A stretch of DNA of 64,000 bases from DATKFM01 sp046154965. GTDB lineage: Bacteria; Pseudomonadota; Alphaproteobacteria; Dongiales; Dongiaceae. Positions within the stretch are counted from its first letter, which is position 1. Each line of letters begins with the position of its first letter. Below, one piece after another: positions 9,183 through 17,089 of the stretch. The notes below the pieces were generated by a model. That model did no database searches. It was not told the origin of the DNA and saw only the letters and a program-made list of their open reading frames with translations. Where the stretch lies: NCBI GenBank assembly GCA_046154965.1, contig JBJXDY010000010.1, positions 1-64,000 of the forward strand, given 5' to 3'. A program made the position numbers and the translations under genes.

Positions 9183-9488
9183 ATGCCGAAAAACGCTTTG
9201 AAATCCGTGATGGATCCCGACGAGAACGCGCTCAAGGGACTGCCGAAGACCGTTAGATTCCAGTTAATGGTCGTGCTTGCATTGCTCTGGTCTGCAATCT
9301 TTTGCATCAGTGCCGGAGTGGTTCAATGGCTTCCAGGCTACATGTTGGTTCATGTCGTGCTCTTGTTGATCGGTGTATTCGGCACCGGCTGGATTTTCAG
9401 AAGTGCTCGGAGCCCATCATCAGTCATGGCGCCCAAGACGGTTGATTCGGTTTCTGTTCGCACCGGGCAGTCTGAACCTCAGCCATGA
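9183..9488 (+). CDS. small membrane protein of unknown function
   Basis: This 101-residue protein is not one I recognise. It has a charged N-terminus (residues 1-25) and two hydrophobic helices (about 28-49 and 52-71) joined by a short turn, then a polar tail. ATG 9183 follows an ideal AGGAG site. It is followed 23 bp later by the YajC-like gene, so the two are probably co-transcribed. Base composition is visibly less GC-rich than the surrounding chromosome, in line with an acquired block. Confidence 0.7.
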   Translation: MPKNALKSVMDPDENALKGLPKTVRFQLMVVLALLWSAIFCISAGVVQWLPGYMLVHVVLLLIGVFGTGWIFRSARSPSSVMAPKTVDSVSVRTGQSEPQP

Positions 9489-9511
9489 CATCTTGAATCG
9501 GAGCGACGCTC

Positions 9512-10033
9512 ATGGAAACTCAGGACATTGCAATTCAGATCCTTCTCGTCCTTGGCGTCATGACAGCTGCGTACTTTTCTCTTGTAAGACCCCAGCTCAA
9601 ACGCAAGGCCGACCACAGCCGTTTTCTTACTTCGCTGAAGTTGGGAGATCGGGTGGTGACGGGTGGGGGCCTGATTGGCAAGATCGTGAAATGCGACGGC
9701 GGAACCACCGTTGAAATCCAGCTCTCTGATTCGTATACTGTATTGGCCCTAAGGAGCAGCATAGAGTCGCATTTTAGGGGGCGATTAGCGTCAAGACCCA
9801 ATCAGCCATGTCGAGGTCATGCTGGTTTTGGACGAACGGGCGGTCTTGAAGCTGTTCTCGGCGGAGGGAGATTTGAAGGACAAGCGTTACTCTGGCGGGT
9901 GCCTATGTGGTGCAATTCGCTTCGAAGTTCTCGGCCCTGCTGGGAAGCCTCACACCTGTTCTTGCAAGATGTGCCAACGCCATACAGGTTCTTTAACGGC
10001 TGCATGGGTCGAGTTCCCGAAGGGCGCTGTTAG
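9512..10033 (+). CDS. YajC-like protein, C-terminus probably frameshifted
   Basis: Residues 1-90 look like YajC, the small inner-membrane accessory of the SecDF translocase. There is one N-terminal helix (about 7-25), then LVRPQLKRK, and a basic domain with LKLGDRVVTGGGLIGKIVK and VLALRSSIES. Normal YajC proteins end near this point. Here the frame runs on for about 80 residues through sequence that is the out-of-frame 5' half of the next gene. Both other frames meet stops within 15 bp of codon 90, so a one-base indel near 9775 would explain the extension. It is not in a secDF context, so it is likely an accessory paralogue. Confidence 0.6.
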   Translation: METQDIAIQILLVLGVMTAAYFSLVRPQLKRKADHSRFLTSLKLGDRVVTGGGLIGKIVKCDGGTTVEIQLSDSYTVLALRSSIESHFRGRLASRPNQPCRGHAGFGRTGGLEAVLGGGRFEGQALLWRVPMWCNSLRSSRPCWEASHLFLQDVPTPYRFFNGCMGRVPEGRC

Positions 10034-10268
10034 TTGGACTGGACCGGGCGGTTCGCCATCAACCTATCGGTCTTCCGACTACTCTAGCCGCGCGTTCTGC
10101 CCGTCTTGCGGAAGCACTTTGGGAGCCATTGACGACAAGCCGGTCGTAGCCCTTCTTCTAGGGGCATTCGACAAGCCGAACGCTAGAGAGTTGATGCCGA
10201 CTTCACACTCCTATCGAGGTGGAAGGCCACGGTGGTGGCATGTTGAAACGGCAATCGACGGAAGATAA
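9819..10268 (+). CDS. GFA-family (Mss4-like) zinc protein
   Basis: Up to 149 residues with the GFA/Mss4 zinc-binding pattern: GGCLCGAIRFEV, CSCKMCQRHTGS and FCPSCGSTLG. The fold is that of the glutathione-dependent formaldehyde-activating enzyme family, but most members have unknown functions, so formaldehyde chemistry is not proven. Homology starts at about RYSGGCLC; a TTG at 9873, with GGAGGG four bases upstream, is the more likely start, which would remove the overlap with the YajC domain. It ends just before the right-hand direct repeat. Confidence 0.8.
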   Translation: MLVLDERAVLKLFSAEGDLKDKRYSGGCLCGAIRFEVLGPAGKPHTCSCKMCQRHTGSLTAAWVEFPKGAVSWTGPGGSPSTYRSSDYSSRAFCPSCGSTLGAIDDKPVVALLLGAFDKPNARELMPTSHSYRGGRPRWWHVETAIDGR

Positions 10269-10305
10269 CCTGCGCGGCTGATGCTCAGAACCGGAAGGCG
10301 ATGAT

Positions 10306-10493
10306 CGCGACAAGGCGTCGAACCTGCGCTACGCCCGTCGCAAGCCCCCGCGCCGGCGGGCGCGGCCCTTCCGGTTCCGGCGCACGCACCGTCGGGACGA
10401 CAAGCCAACGGCGCGGGACAGGGACCTTGGGATCGCGGCGCCATCATGCCTGGGATCATGGCGCAATTTTGGAGGTGCGCGCTACCGGCAGGC
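10306..10493 (-). pseudogene. Decayed 5' fragment of the lytic transglycosylase gene (right direct repeat)
   Basis: This aligns without gaps to 7024-7211. In the frame of the intact gene it reads IPRSLSRAVGLSSRRCVRRN then NRKGRAR, against IPRSLSRAVGLSPRRRVRPN in the intact gene. The start ATG has become GCG and an in-frame TAG follows after about 33 codons. Similarity stops abruptly at 10306, inside the coding region. It marks the right boundary of the accessory block. Confidence 0.85.
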
Positions 10494-10514
10494 GTTCATA
10501 GCAGGCGTTCATAT

Positions 10515-10540
10515 TTGTCACCCTCGCGAAAGCGAGGGGG
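10515..10540. repeat. REP-like palindrome interrupted by IS30-family element
   Basis: The left half is TTGTCACCCTCGCGAAAGCG followed by AGGGGG. The continuation after the IS (from 11570) is AGGGGGCCCAGGG, so the original target was a REP of the form CCCTCGCGAAAGCGAGGGGGCCCAGG. Confidence 0.7.
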
Positions 10541-11528
10541 TGGATTCACATTTGAAGTGCAACAGTTGGCGGCAGAAGAGTTCAGCGGGGGTCTGCCAGT
10601 CAAGGCATTTGCGCGGGGTGTTGTTGTAGGCGCGCACCAGGTCGGAGAGCCGGCGGGGCGTGAGGGTAGCCAGATCGGTCTTGCGTGGGATGGCGCGGCG
10701 CATGCGTCCAATGGCGTTTTCGACGCCGCCCTTCTGCCAGGGGGCGTAGGGTTCGCAGAAGAAGGTCGCGATGTGGAGGCAGTGCAGTTCGTAGTGAAGA
10801 GCGAACTCGGTGCCGTTGTCGAAGGTGATGGTCTGGCGCAAGGGCTGCGGCAGGGGCGCCAGCAGATGGGCGATGGTGTCGGCGATCGGCGCGGCAGCCT
10901 TGCTGGTGGAGCGCACGGCGATGAGCAGCCGCGAGGAGCGTTCATGCAAGGTGAGGATCGCCTGGCCATATTTGGTGAACATCATCAGATCGGCTTCCCA
11001 GTGGCCGGGGACCGACCGGTCTTCAGCGGCGGGCGGTCTTTCCCTAATGGGGACACGGGCTTGGATATGCAGGGCCGAGCTGCCGCCCTTGCGGCCGCGG
11101 AAACCGCGCTTGCTCTTGGCCCGGGGCAGATAGTGGCGCCAGCTATAGTCGGTGTGACGGTCGATCTGGCTCTGGATGAAGCGGTAGATGCTCTCCGGGC
11201 TGATGATGCGTCGGCCCTGGTAGCGCTCCAGCCAGCCGCAGGCCTGCTCGGGCGACCAGCCCTTCTTGAGGCAATCGAGGACCTGCTGGCGCAGCTCGCC
11301 ATCGCGCTCGAGCCGCGATCCTTTCCAGCGGCGGGCCTGGGTCTGCTGCTGGGCGTAGATCGGCTGATAGCCGACTTGCCGGCCCGCATTCCGCTTCAGT
11401 TCCCGAGTAATCGTTGATGCCGAGCGATCCAGATCTGCAGCGATTTGCCGGATCGAACGCCCCGCGGCCTGAAGGCGGGCAACCGCACAGCGCTCCTCGG
11501 CCGAAAGCTGACAATACTGTCTTCCCAT
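10518..11528 (-). CDS. IS30-family transposase
   Basis: The 336-residue protein opens with a helix-turn-helix (LSAEERCAVARLQAAGRSIR, then QIAADLDRSASTITRELKRN) that recognises the inverted repeats. A DDE integrase core follows: HWEADLM, TFDNGTEFA and WQKGGVENAIGRMRR carry the three acidic residues. ATG 11528 has AGGG at suitable distance. The reading frame is intact but its last six codons and its TGA stop (10518-10520) lie outside the element, in the REP target. The stop is therefore provided by the insertion site. Confidence 0.9.
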   Translation of the reverse strand: MGRQYCQLSAEERCAVARLQAAGRSIRQIAADLDRSASTITRELKRNAGRQVGYQPIYAQQQTQARRWKGSRLERDGELRQQVLDCLKKGWSPEQACGWLERYQGRRIISPESIYRFIQSQIDRHTDYSWRHYLPRAKSKRGFRGRKGGSSALHIQARVPIRERPPAAEDRSVPGHWEADLMMFTKYGQAILTLHERSSRLLIAVRSTSKAAAPIADTIAHLLAPLPQPLRQTITFDNGTEFALHYELHCLHIATFFCEPYAPWQKGGVENAIGRMRRAIPRKTDLATLTPRRLSDLVRAYNNTPRKCLDWQTPAELFCRQLLHFKCESTPSLSRG

Positions 11529-11569
11529 CGCAACACCCTAGCTTGGTGTTGCACTTCGTTTGCAAACTC
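10541..11569 (-). mobile_element. IS30-family insertion sequence
   Basis: The 1029-bp element has imperfect terminal inverted repeats. The inner GAAGTGCAACA is identical at both ends (10554-10564 and complement at 11546-11556), while the outer bases are only partly matched. AGGGGG flanks both ends (10535-10540 and 11570-11575) and is a candidate target duplication; it is longer than usual for IS30, so the exact ends may be off by a few bases. The element sits in a REP-like palindrome. Confidence 0.8.
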
Positions 11570-11629
11570 AGGGGGCCCAGGGTTTCAGGTGCGGCGGTTG
11601 GGATATTGTCAACAACGCGCGCTGCAGGC

Positions 11630-11658
11630 CTGGGTCCCCGCTTACGCGGGGATGACAA
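11630..11658. repeat. REP-like palindrome
   Basis: GGGTCCCCGC-TTAC-GCGGGGATGACA is the compact form of the family, located 34 bp downstream of the fhs stop codon on the minus strand. The same position relative to the fhs fragment is occupied at 7327-7338. Confidence 0.75.
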
Positions 11659-11691
11659 TCCTTCGGTTGCTGCCTCGTGCGAATCTGTAGC

Positions 11692-13374
11692 CTAAAACAG
11701 CCCTTCCACCTGGCCCTGTTTGTTGACGAAGATGCTGTTCGCCGCCGGCACCTTCGGCAAGCCGGGCATGGTCATGATCTCGCCGCAGATCACCACCAGA
11801 AACTCCGCGCCGGCGGAGACTTTCATCTCGCGGATCGGCACGACGTGGTTGGAGGGCGCGCCCTTGAGGTTGGGATCGGTGGAGAAGCTGTACTGGGTCT
11901 TGGCCATGCAGATCGGGTAGTGGCCGAAGCCGGCCTTCTGCATTTCCGCGAACTGATCGCGGATCTTCTTGTCGGCGATGATGCCCTGAGCGCCATAGAG
12001 GCGCTGGGCGATGGTGCGCACCTTGTCCCACAGCGGCATATCGTCGGGATAGAGCGGGGCATATTTGCTGGCGCCGGATTCCGCCAGCTTGACCACGGCA
12101 TGGGCCAGCTTTTCCGTGCCGGCGCCGCCATCGGCCCAATGGGTGCATTCGATGGCCTCGACGCCCAACTCGGCGCAAGCCTGGCGCACGGCCGCCAGCT
12201 CCGCGTCGGTGTCGGCGGAGAAGCGGTTGATCGCCACCACCGGCGGCACGCCGAAGGACTTCACGTTCTCCACATGGCGCGACAGATTGCTGATGCCCTT
12301 CTTGAGCGCCTCGATGTTCTCCTTGCCCAGGTCCTCTTTGGCTACGCCGCCATGCATCTTGAGGGCGCGGATGGTGGCGACGATCACGGTGGCCGCGGGA
12401 CGCAGGCCGGCTTTGCGGCATTTGATGTCGAAGAACTTTTCCGCGCCCAGATCGGCGCCGAATCCGGCTTCCGTCACCACATATTCGCCGAGCTTCAAGC
12501 CCAGCTTGGTGGCGATCACGGAATTGCAGCCATGGGCGATGTTGGCGAACGGGCCGCCATGGATGAAGGCCGGGTTGTTTTCGAGCGTCTGCACCAGGTT
12601 CGGCATCAGCGCGTCCTTGAGCAGCACGGTCATCGGGCCGTCGGCCTTGAGATCGCGGGCATAGACCGGCTTCTTGTCGCGGGTATAGCCGATGATGATG
12701 TTGCCGAGGCGGCGCGTGAGATCCCCAATATCGTTCGACAGGCAGAAGATCGCCATCACTTCCGAGGCAACGGTGATGTCGAAGCCGTCCTCGCGGGGAA
12801 AGCCGTTGGAGATACCGCCGAGGGAGGAGACGATGCTGCGCAGCGCGCGGTCGTTCATGTCCATGACGCGGCGCCAGGTGATGCGGCGCTCGTCGATCCC
12901 CAGTTCGTTGCCCCAGTAGTAGTGATTGTCGATCAGGGCCGCGAGCAGGTTGTTGGCGGTGCCGATGGCGTGGAAGTCGCCGGTGAAATGCAGGTTGATG
13001 TCTTCCATCGGCACCACCTGGGCATAACCGCCGCCGGCGGCACCGCCCTTGACGCCGAAGCAGGGTCCGAGGCTGGGCTCGCGCAGGCAGATCACCGCCT
13101 TCTTGCCGATGCGGTTGAGGCCGTCGCCGAGGCCGACCGTCGTGGTGGTCTTGCCCTCGCCGGCGGGGGTCGGCGTGATCGCGGTGACCAGGATCAGCTT
13201 GCCGTCGGGCTTGGACTTCATGCTGTCGATGAAGTCGAAGGAGACCTTCGCCTTGCTCGGCCCGTACCGGTAGAGATGCTTTTCATCGATGCCGACTTTT
13301 GCCGCCACCTGCTCGATCGGCAGCATCTTGGCTGCCCGGGCAATCTCGATGTCGCTGCCAACCTTTTTAGCCAT
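11692..13374 (-). CDS. fhs: formate--tetrahydrofolate ligase
   Basis: This enzyme joins formate and THF to 10-formyl-THF with ATP; in methylotrophs it links C1-folate to formate. The 560-residue length is normal. The N-terminal SDIEIARAAKM, the P-loop TPTPAGEGKTTTTVGLGDGL, REPSLGPCFGVKGGAAGGG, and the C-terminal IMTMPGLPKVPAANS are all family hallmarks. I choose ATG 13374 (MAKKVGSDIEIA), where the family begins, over an in-frame start 51 bp upstream. It follows the gmaS operon in the same direction after a terminator-like palindrome. Fhs fits the folate-bound C1 product of MgdABCD. A fragment of its 3' end is duplicated at 7374-7440. Confidence 0.95.
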   Translation of the reverse strand: MAKKVGSDIEIARAAKMLPIEQVAAKVGIDEKHLYRYGPSKAKVSFDFIDSMKSKPDGKLILVTAITPTPAGEGKTTTTVGLGDGLNRIGKKAVICLREPSLGPCFGVKGGAAGGGYAQVVPMEDINLHFTGDFHAIGTANNLLAALIDNHYYWGNELGIDERRITWRRVMDMNDRALRSIVSSLGGISNGFPREDGFDITVASEVMAIFCLSNDIGDLTRRLGNIIIGYTRDKKPVYARDLKADGPMTVLLKDALMPNLVQTLENNPAFIHGGPFANIAHGCNSVIATKLGLKLGEYVVTEAGFGADLGAEKFFDIKCRKAGLRPAATVIVATIRALKMHGGVAKEDLGKENIEALKKGISNLSRHVENVKSFGVPPVVAINRFSADTDAELAAVRQACAELGVEAIECTHWADGGAGTEKLAHAVVKLAESGASKYAPLYPDDMPLWDKVRTIAQRLYGAQGIIADKKIRDQFAEMQKAGFGHYPICMAKTQYSFSTDPNLKGAPSNHVVPIREMKVSAGAEFLVVICGEIMTMPGLPKVPAANSIFVNKQGQVEGLF

Positions 13375-13581
13375 TGCTCGGCCTTCTCCCCTTTGCGCCC
13401 CGGTGGTTTCGCCCGACGGCGCCACCCCCTTGGATTGTCGTCTGAATTCGCCCCGCGGCAGGCCGCCGCGGTCGCGGGAAACTAGCCGGAAGGGGCCTTT
13501 GCGGCCAGCCTGAAATCGACATCAAGTAGCGTTTGCGGACGCGGTCGGCAGACGCCGTCCCACCGGTTGCAGGCATCACCC

Positions 13582-13618
13582 AAAATCCCCTCTCCCCCTC
13601 CGGGGGAGAGGGGATTTT
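13582..13618 (-). terminator. Terminator of the mgsABC-gmaS operon
   Basis: A 37-nt near-perfect palindrome runs AAAATCCCCTCTCCCCC, loop TCC, then the complement ending in GGGGATTTT. On the minus strand the strong stem is followed by a run of T, and it lies 28 bp past the gmaS stop codon. The CCCCTCTCCCC core recurs at 52668-52693 and 52818-52845. Confidence 0.75.
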
Positions 13619-13645
13619 GTCGGAGCGGTTGCTTCGCGGCCAGGC

Positions 13646-14953
13646 TCAGCAATCCAGCGTGTGGTCCCGTTCCCAGCTGCTGAGATGCTTGGCGTAGCTG
13701 TTCCACTCGTCGGTCTTGAGCTTGATGTAGCTGTCGATCGTGGCGTTGCCGAAGGCGTCACGGACGATCTTGCTCTTGTCGGTGAGGCGGAGCGCATCCA
13801 GGAGGTTTAGCGGCAGCTTCTTCGCGTTCCTAACCGTGTGGCCCTCAGTGTACATGTTGATGTCCAGCCGTTTGCCCGGGTCGCGGTTGTTGTTGACGCC
13901 GTCGAGCCCGGCCGCCAGCACGCCCGCCTGGATCAAGTAGGGATTGGCGGCGCCGTCCATCAGCCGCAGCTCGAAGCGGCCCTGGTCGGGGATGCGGACC
14001 ATGTGGCTGCGGTTGTTGCCGCCATAGGTGATGGTGTTGGGCGCCCAGGTGGCGCCCGAAATCGTGCGCGGCGCGTTGATGCGCTTGTAGCTGTTCACGG
14101 TCGGATTGAAGAAGGAGCAGAGCGCATCGGCATTGTGGATCACGCCGCCGAGGAAGTGGTAGGCCAGCCGCGACAGGCCAAGCTCGCCCTTGGGATCGTG
14201 GAACAGGTTGTTCTTGCCGCTCTTGTCCCAGACCGACACATGGGCATGGCAGCCATTGCCGGTGAGATTGATGAAGGGCTTCGGCATGAAGGTGGCGCGC
14301 ATGCCGTGCTTTTCGGCGATCGCCTTGACCATGTATTTGAAGAAGGTGTGCCTATCGGCGGTCTTGAGGGCGTCGTCATATTCCCAGTTCATCTCGAACT
14401 GGCCGTTCGCGTCCTCGTGATCGTTCTGGTAGGGATTCCAGCCGAGATGCAGCATGGAGTCGCAGATCTCGGTGATTACGTCATAGCGGCGCATCAGGGC
14501 CTGCTGATCGTAGCAAGGTTTCTCCTGCTGATCGCTGGGATCTGAAAGCGACTTGCCGTCGGCGGAGATGAGGAAGTATTCGCACTCGACGCCGGACTTC
14601 ATCCGGTAGCCCTGCTTGGCCGCCTTGTCGATCTGGTTCTTCAGCATGGCGCGGGGCGAGGCCGCGACTTCCTTGCCGTCCATCCAGAGATCGGCGGCGA
14701 GCCAGCCCACTTCCGGCTTCCAGGGCAACTGGATCAGGCTATCAGGATCGGGCCGGGCGAAGAGATCGGGATCGGCCGGCGTCATGTCCAGCCAGGTGGC
14801 GAAGCCGGCGAAACCGGCGCCGTCGCGCTGCATCGCGCCGATGGCGGCGGCCGGCACCAGCTTGGCGCGCAGCCCGCCGAAAAGATCGACATAGCTGATC
14901 AGGAAATACTTGATCTTGCGGTCTTTCGCGACCTTCTGCAGATCGGTGGCCAT
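13646..14953 (-). CDS. gmaS: gamma-glutamylmethylamide synthetase (GlnT-type glutamine synthetase)
   Basis: The 435-residue protein belongs to the type III/GlnT branch of glutamine synthetases. Active-site motifs include GVECEYF, QNDHEDANGQFEMNW and GNGCHAHVSVWD, plus the C-terminal RFELRLMDGAANPYL. In N-methylglutamate pathway operons this position is occupied by GmaS, which ligates methylamine to glutamate with ATP; sequence alone cannot exclude ammonia as substrate. ATG 14953 has GGGGAG six bases upstream. It is the last gene after mgsABC (100-bp gap) and ends before a terminator. A divergent paralogue is at 33706-35184. Confidence 0.85.
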   Translation of the reverse strand: MATDLQKVAKDRKIKYFLISYVDLFGGLRAKLVPAAAIGAMQRDGAGFAGFATWLDMTPADPDLFARPDPDSLIQLPWKPEVGWLAADLWMDGKEVAASPRAMLKNQIDKAAKQGYRMKSGVECEYFLISADGKSLSDPSDQQEKPCYDQQALMRRYDVITEICDSMLHLGWNPYQNDHEDANGQFEMNWEYDDALKTADRHTFFKYMVKAIAEKHGMRATFMPKPFINLTGNGCHAHVSVWDKSGKNNLFHDPKGELGLSRLAYHFLGGVIHNADALCSFFNPTVNSYKRINAPRTISGATWAPNTITYGGNNRSHMVRIPDQGRFELRLMDGAANPYLIQAGVLAAGLDGVNNNRDPGKRLDINMYTEGHTVRNAKKLPLNLLDALRLTDKSKIVRDAFGNATIDSYIKLKTDEWNSYAKHLSSWERDHTLDC

Positions 14954-15053
14954 GATTGCTCCCCTGTTGTGTCTTCTTGTTTTGAATCGCGGGCGACCGT
15001 CCGCCTACGCAAGGACTTCGGCGGACGGGCCGTTCGCCCCTGTATTCGCCTAT

Positions 15054-16379
15054 CTAATACCGCGCCTCCCGGCCTGGAATCCAATTGGTTCCCGCGAGCG
15101 GCACGCCGGCCATGGCGGCGGCTTCGACGGTCAGCGCCACCATGTCCTCCGGCTCCAGATTATGCACATGGCTCTTGCCGCAGGCGCGGGCCAGAGTCTG
15201 CATCTCCAGCGTCAGCACGGTGAGATAGTTCTTCAGCCAGCGGGCGCCCTGCTCGGGCCGCAGGCGCGCCTGCAATTCCGGGATCTGTGTGGTGACGCCG
15301 ACGGGGCATTTGCCGGTGTGGCAGTGATGGCACATGCCGGGCTCGGTGCCGAGGGCGTGATAGTCCTCGACGTAGACCGGCTTGTTGCAGCCCAGCGCGA
15401 CGAGGGTGGCGACGCCGATGGCGACCGCGTCGGCGCCCAGCGCCAGTGCCTTGGCAACGTCGGCGCCGCTGCGGATGCCGCCGGAGACGATGAGCTGCAC
15501 CTTGCGGTGCATGTCCAGCTCCTGCAACGACTCCACGGCGAGGCGCACCGCCGGCAGGGTGGGAATGCCCACATGCTCGATGAAAACGTCCTGGGTCGCC
15601 GCCGTGCCGCCCTGCATGCCGTCGACGACGACCACATCGGCGCCGGCCTTCACGGCCAGCGCCACGTCGTATCTCGTGCGGGTGGCGCCGACCTTCACAT
15701 AGATCGGCTTTTCCCAATCGGTGATCTCGCGGATCTCCTGGATCTTGATGGTGAGATCGTCGGGGCCGGTCCAATCGGGATGGCGGCAGGCGCTGCGCTG
15801 GTCGATGCCCACGGGCAGGTTGCGCATCTTGGCCACGCGCTCGGTGATCTTCTGGCCCAGCAGCATGCCGCCGCCGCCGGGCTTGGCGCCCTGCCCGATC
15901 ACCACTTCGATCGCATCGGCACGGCGCAGATCGTCGGGGTTGAGGCCGTAGCGCGATGGCAGCACCTGATAGACCAGGGTCTTCGAGGACTGGCGTTCCT
16001 CCTGGGTCATGCCGCCGTCGCCGGTCGTAGTGCTGGTGCCCATTGAGGTCGCGGCGCGGCCGATGGCTTCCTTGGCGTTTGCGCCCAGCGCGCCGAAGCT
16101 CCTGCCGGCGATGGTGATGGGAATTTTCAATTGGATCGGCTTCTTGGCGAAGCGCGTGCCCAGCGTCACGTCGGTGGCGCATTTCTCGCGATAGCCCTCC
16201 AGGGGATAGCGCGAGACGGAGGCGCCGAGGAAAACGAGATCGTCGAAAGTGGGCAGCTTGCGCTTGGCGCCATAGCCGCGGATTTCATAGAGGCCCTGAT
16301 CGGCGGCGCGGTGGATCTCCGACAGGACATGGGGCGGGAAGCTGTGCGACGGACGCAGGCCCCGGGGATCGACGGTCAT
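15054..16379 (-). CDS. mgsC: N-methylglutamate synthase subunit C (FMN-binding glutamate synthase domain)
   Basis: The 441-residue protein corresponds to the FMN/3Fe-4S synthase domain of GltB. TGDGGMTQEER, SRYGLN, GQGAKPGGGGMLLGQK and VDGMQGGTAA mark the FMN barrel. Three cysteines in C-x2-C-x4-C spacing (MCHHCHTGKCPVG) bind the iron-sulfur cluster. With MgsA and MgsB it would convert gamma-glutamylmethylamide plus 2-oxoglutarate into N-methylglutamate and glutamate. GAGGAG precedes ATG 16379 by nine bases. It is uninterrupted, unlike the paralogue at 30422-31798, where the codon matching E in QEER is TAG. Confidence 0.88.
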   Translation of the reverse strand: MTVDPRGLRPSHSFPPHVLSEIHRAADQGLYEIRGYGAKRKLPTFDDLVFLGASVSRYPLEGYREKCATDVTLGTRFAKKPIQLKIPITIAGRSFGALGANAKEAIGRAATSMGTSTTTGDGGMTQEERQSSKTLVYQVLPSRYGLNPDDLRRADAIEVVIGQGAKPGGGGMLLGQKITERVAKMRNLPVGIDQRSACRHPDWTGPDDLTIKIQEIREITDWEKPIYVKVGATRTRYDVALAVKAGADVVVVDGMQGGTAATQDVFIEHVGIPTLPAVRLAVESLQELDMHRKVQLIVSGGIRSGADVAKALALGADAVAIGVATLVALGCNKPVYVEDYHALGTEPGMCHHCHTGKCPVGVTTQIPELQARLRPEQGARWLKNYLTVLTLEMQTLARACGKSHVHNLEPEDMVALTVEAAAMAGVPLAGTNWIPGREARY

Positions 16380-16405
16380 CTCTGGTTGCTCCTCGATCCC
16401 CGGCG

Positions 16406-17089
16406 CTAATAGGCGTCGGCGTGATCGGTATGGAAGTTGTAAAGCTTGCGCGCCGAGCCGTAGCGGCGGAAACGCTTGGCGTCGGCCTTGATGCCCGCGC
16501 GCGCCAGCAGCCGTTCCAGCTTGGCGACATGTTCAGGGGTCATCTTCTTTTCGATGCAATCGGCGCCCAGGCTCTCGACGCTGCCCTGGATGTAGAGCTT
16601 CGCCTCATAGATCGAGTCGCCGAGGCTGGCGCCGGCATCGCCGCAGACGACGAGGCTGCCGCTCTGGGCCATGAAGGCGCTCATATGACCGACGGAGCCG
16701 CCGACGATGATGTTCACGCCCTTCATGGAAATGCCGCAACGGGCCGAAGCGTCGCCTTCGATCACCACCATGCCGCCCTGGCCGGAGGCGGCGGCGGATT
16801 GCGAGGCGTTGCCCTTCACGCGGACTTCGCCGGACATGATGTTCTCACCGACGCCGACACCCGCATGGCCGTTGACGATGACCGTCGCCTCCTTGTTCAT
16901 GCCCGCGCAATAGTAGCCGGCATGGCCGTCGACGATCACCTCGATCGGCACGGTGAGCCCGGCGGCGATGGCGTGGGCGCCCTTGGGATTTAGCACGCGC
17001 CAGGCGCGCTCATTCGTATCCGGCGGCAGCTTGTGCAACCGCTCGTTGAGGTCGCGGATCGAGGTGTTGGCGAGATCGACAGAGATCAT
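16406..17089 (-). CDS. mgsB: N-methylglutamate synthase subunit B (GXGXG domain)
   Basis: The 227-residue protein is the stand-alone form of the C-terminal GXGXG beta-helix of glutamate synthase. Its body repeats a G-x2-G-x2-G-like pattern (GHAGVGVGENIMSG, GNASQSAAASGQGG, GGSVGHMSAFMAQSG, GDAGASLGDSIYEA). The domain holds the other parts of the synthase together. Its ATG overlaps the mgsA stop in the sequence ATGA, and mgsC follows 26 bp later, so the three subunits are translated from one message. Confidence 0.88.
   Translation of the reverse strand: MISVDLANTSIRDLNERLHKLPPDTNERAWRVLNPKGAHAIAAGLTVPIEVIVDGHAGYYCAGMNKEATVIVNGHAGVGVGENIMSGEVRVKGNASQSAAASGQGGMVVIEGDASARCGISMKGVNIIVGGSVGHMSAFMAQSGSLVVCGDAGASLGDSIYEAKLYIQGSVESLGADCIEKKMTPEHVAKLERLLARAGIKADAKRFRRYGSARKLYNFHTDHADAY

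Noticed and set aside
15083..15089. Another AATTGGT near the mgsC 3' end
   Set aside because: It lies inside conserved coding sequence, has no second copy at 10-bp spacing, and is far from any start codon.
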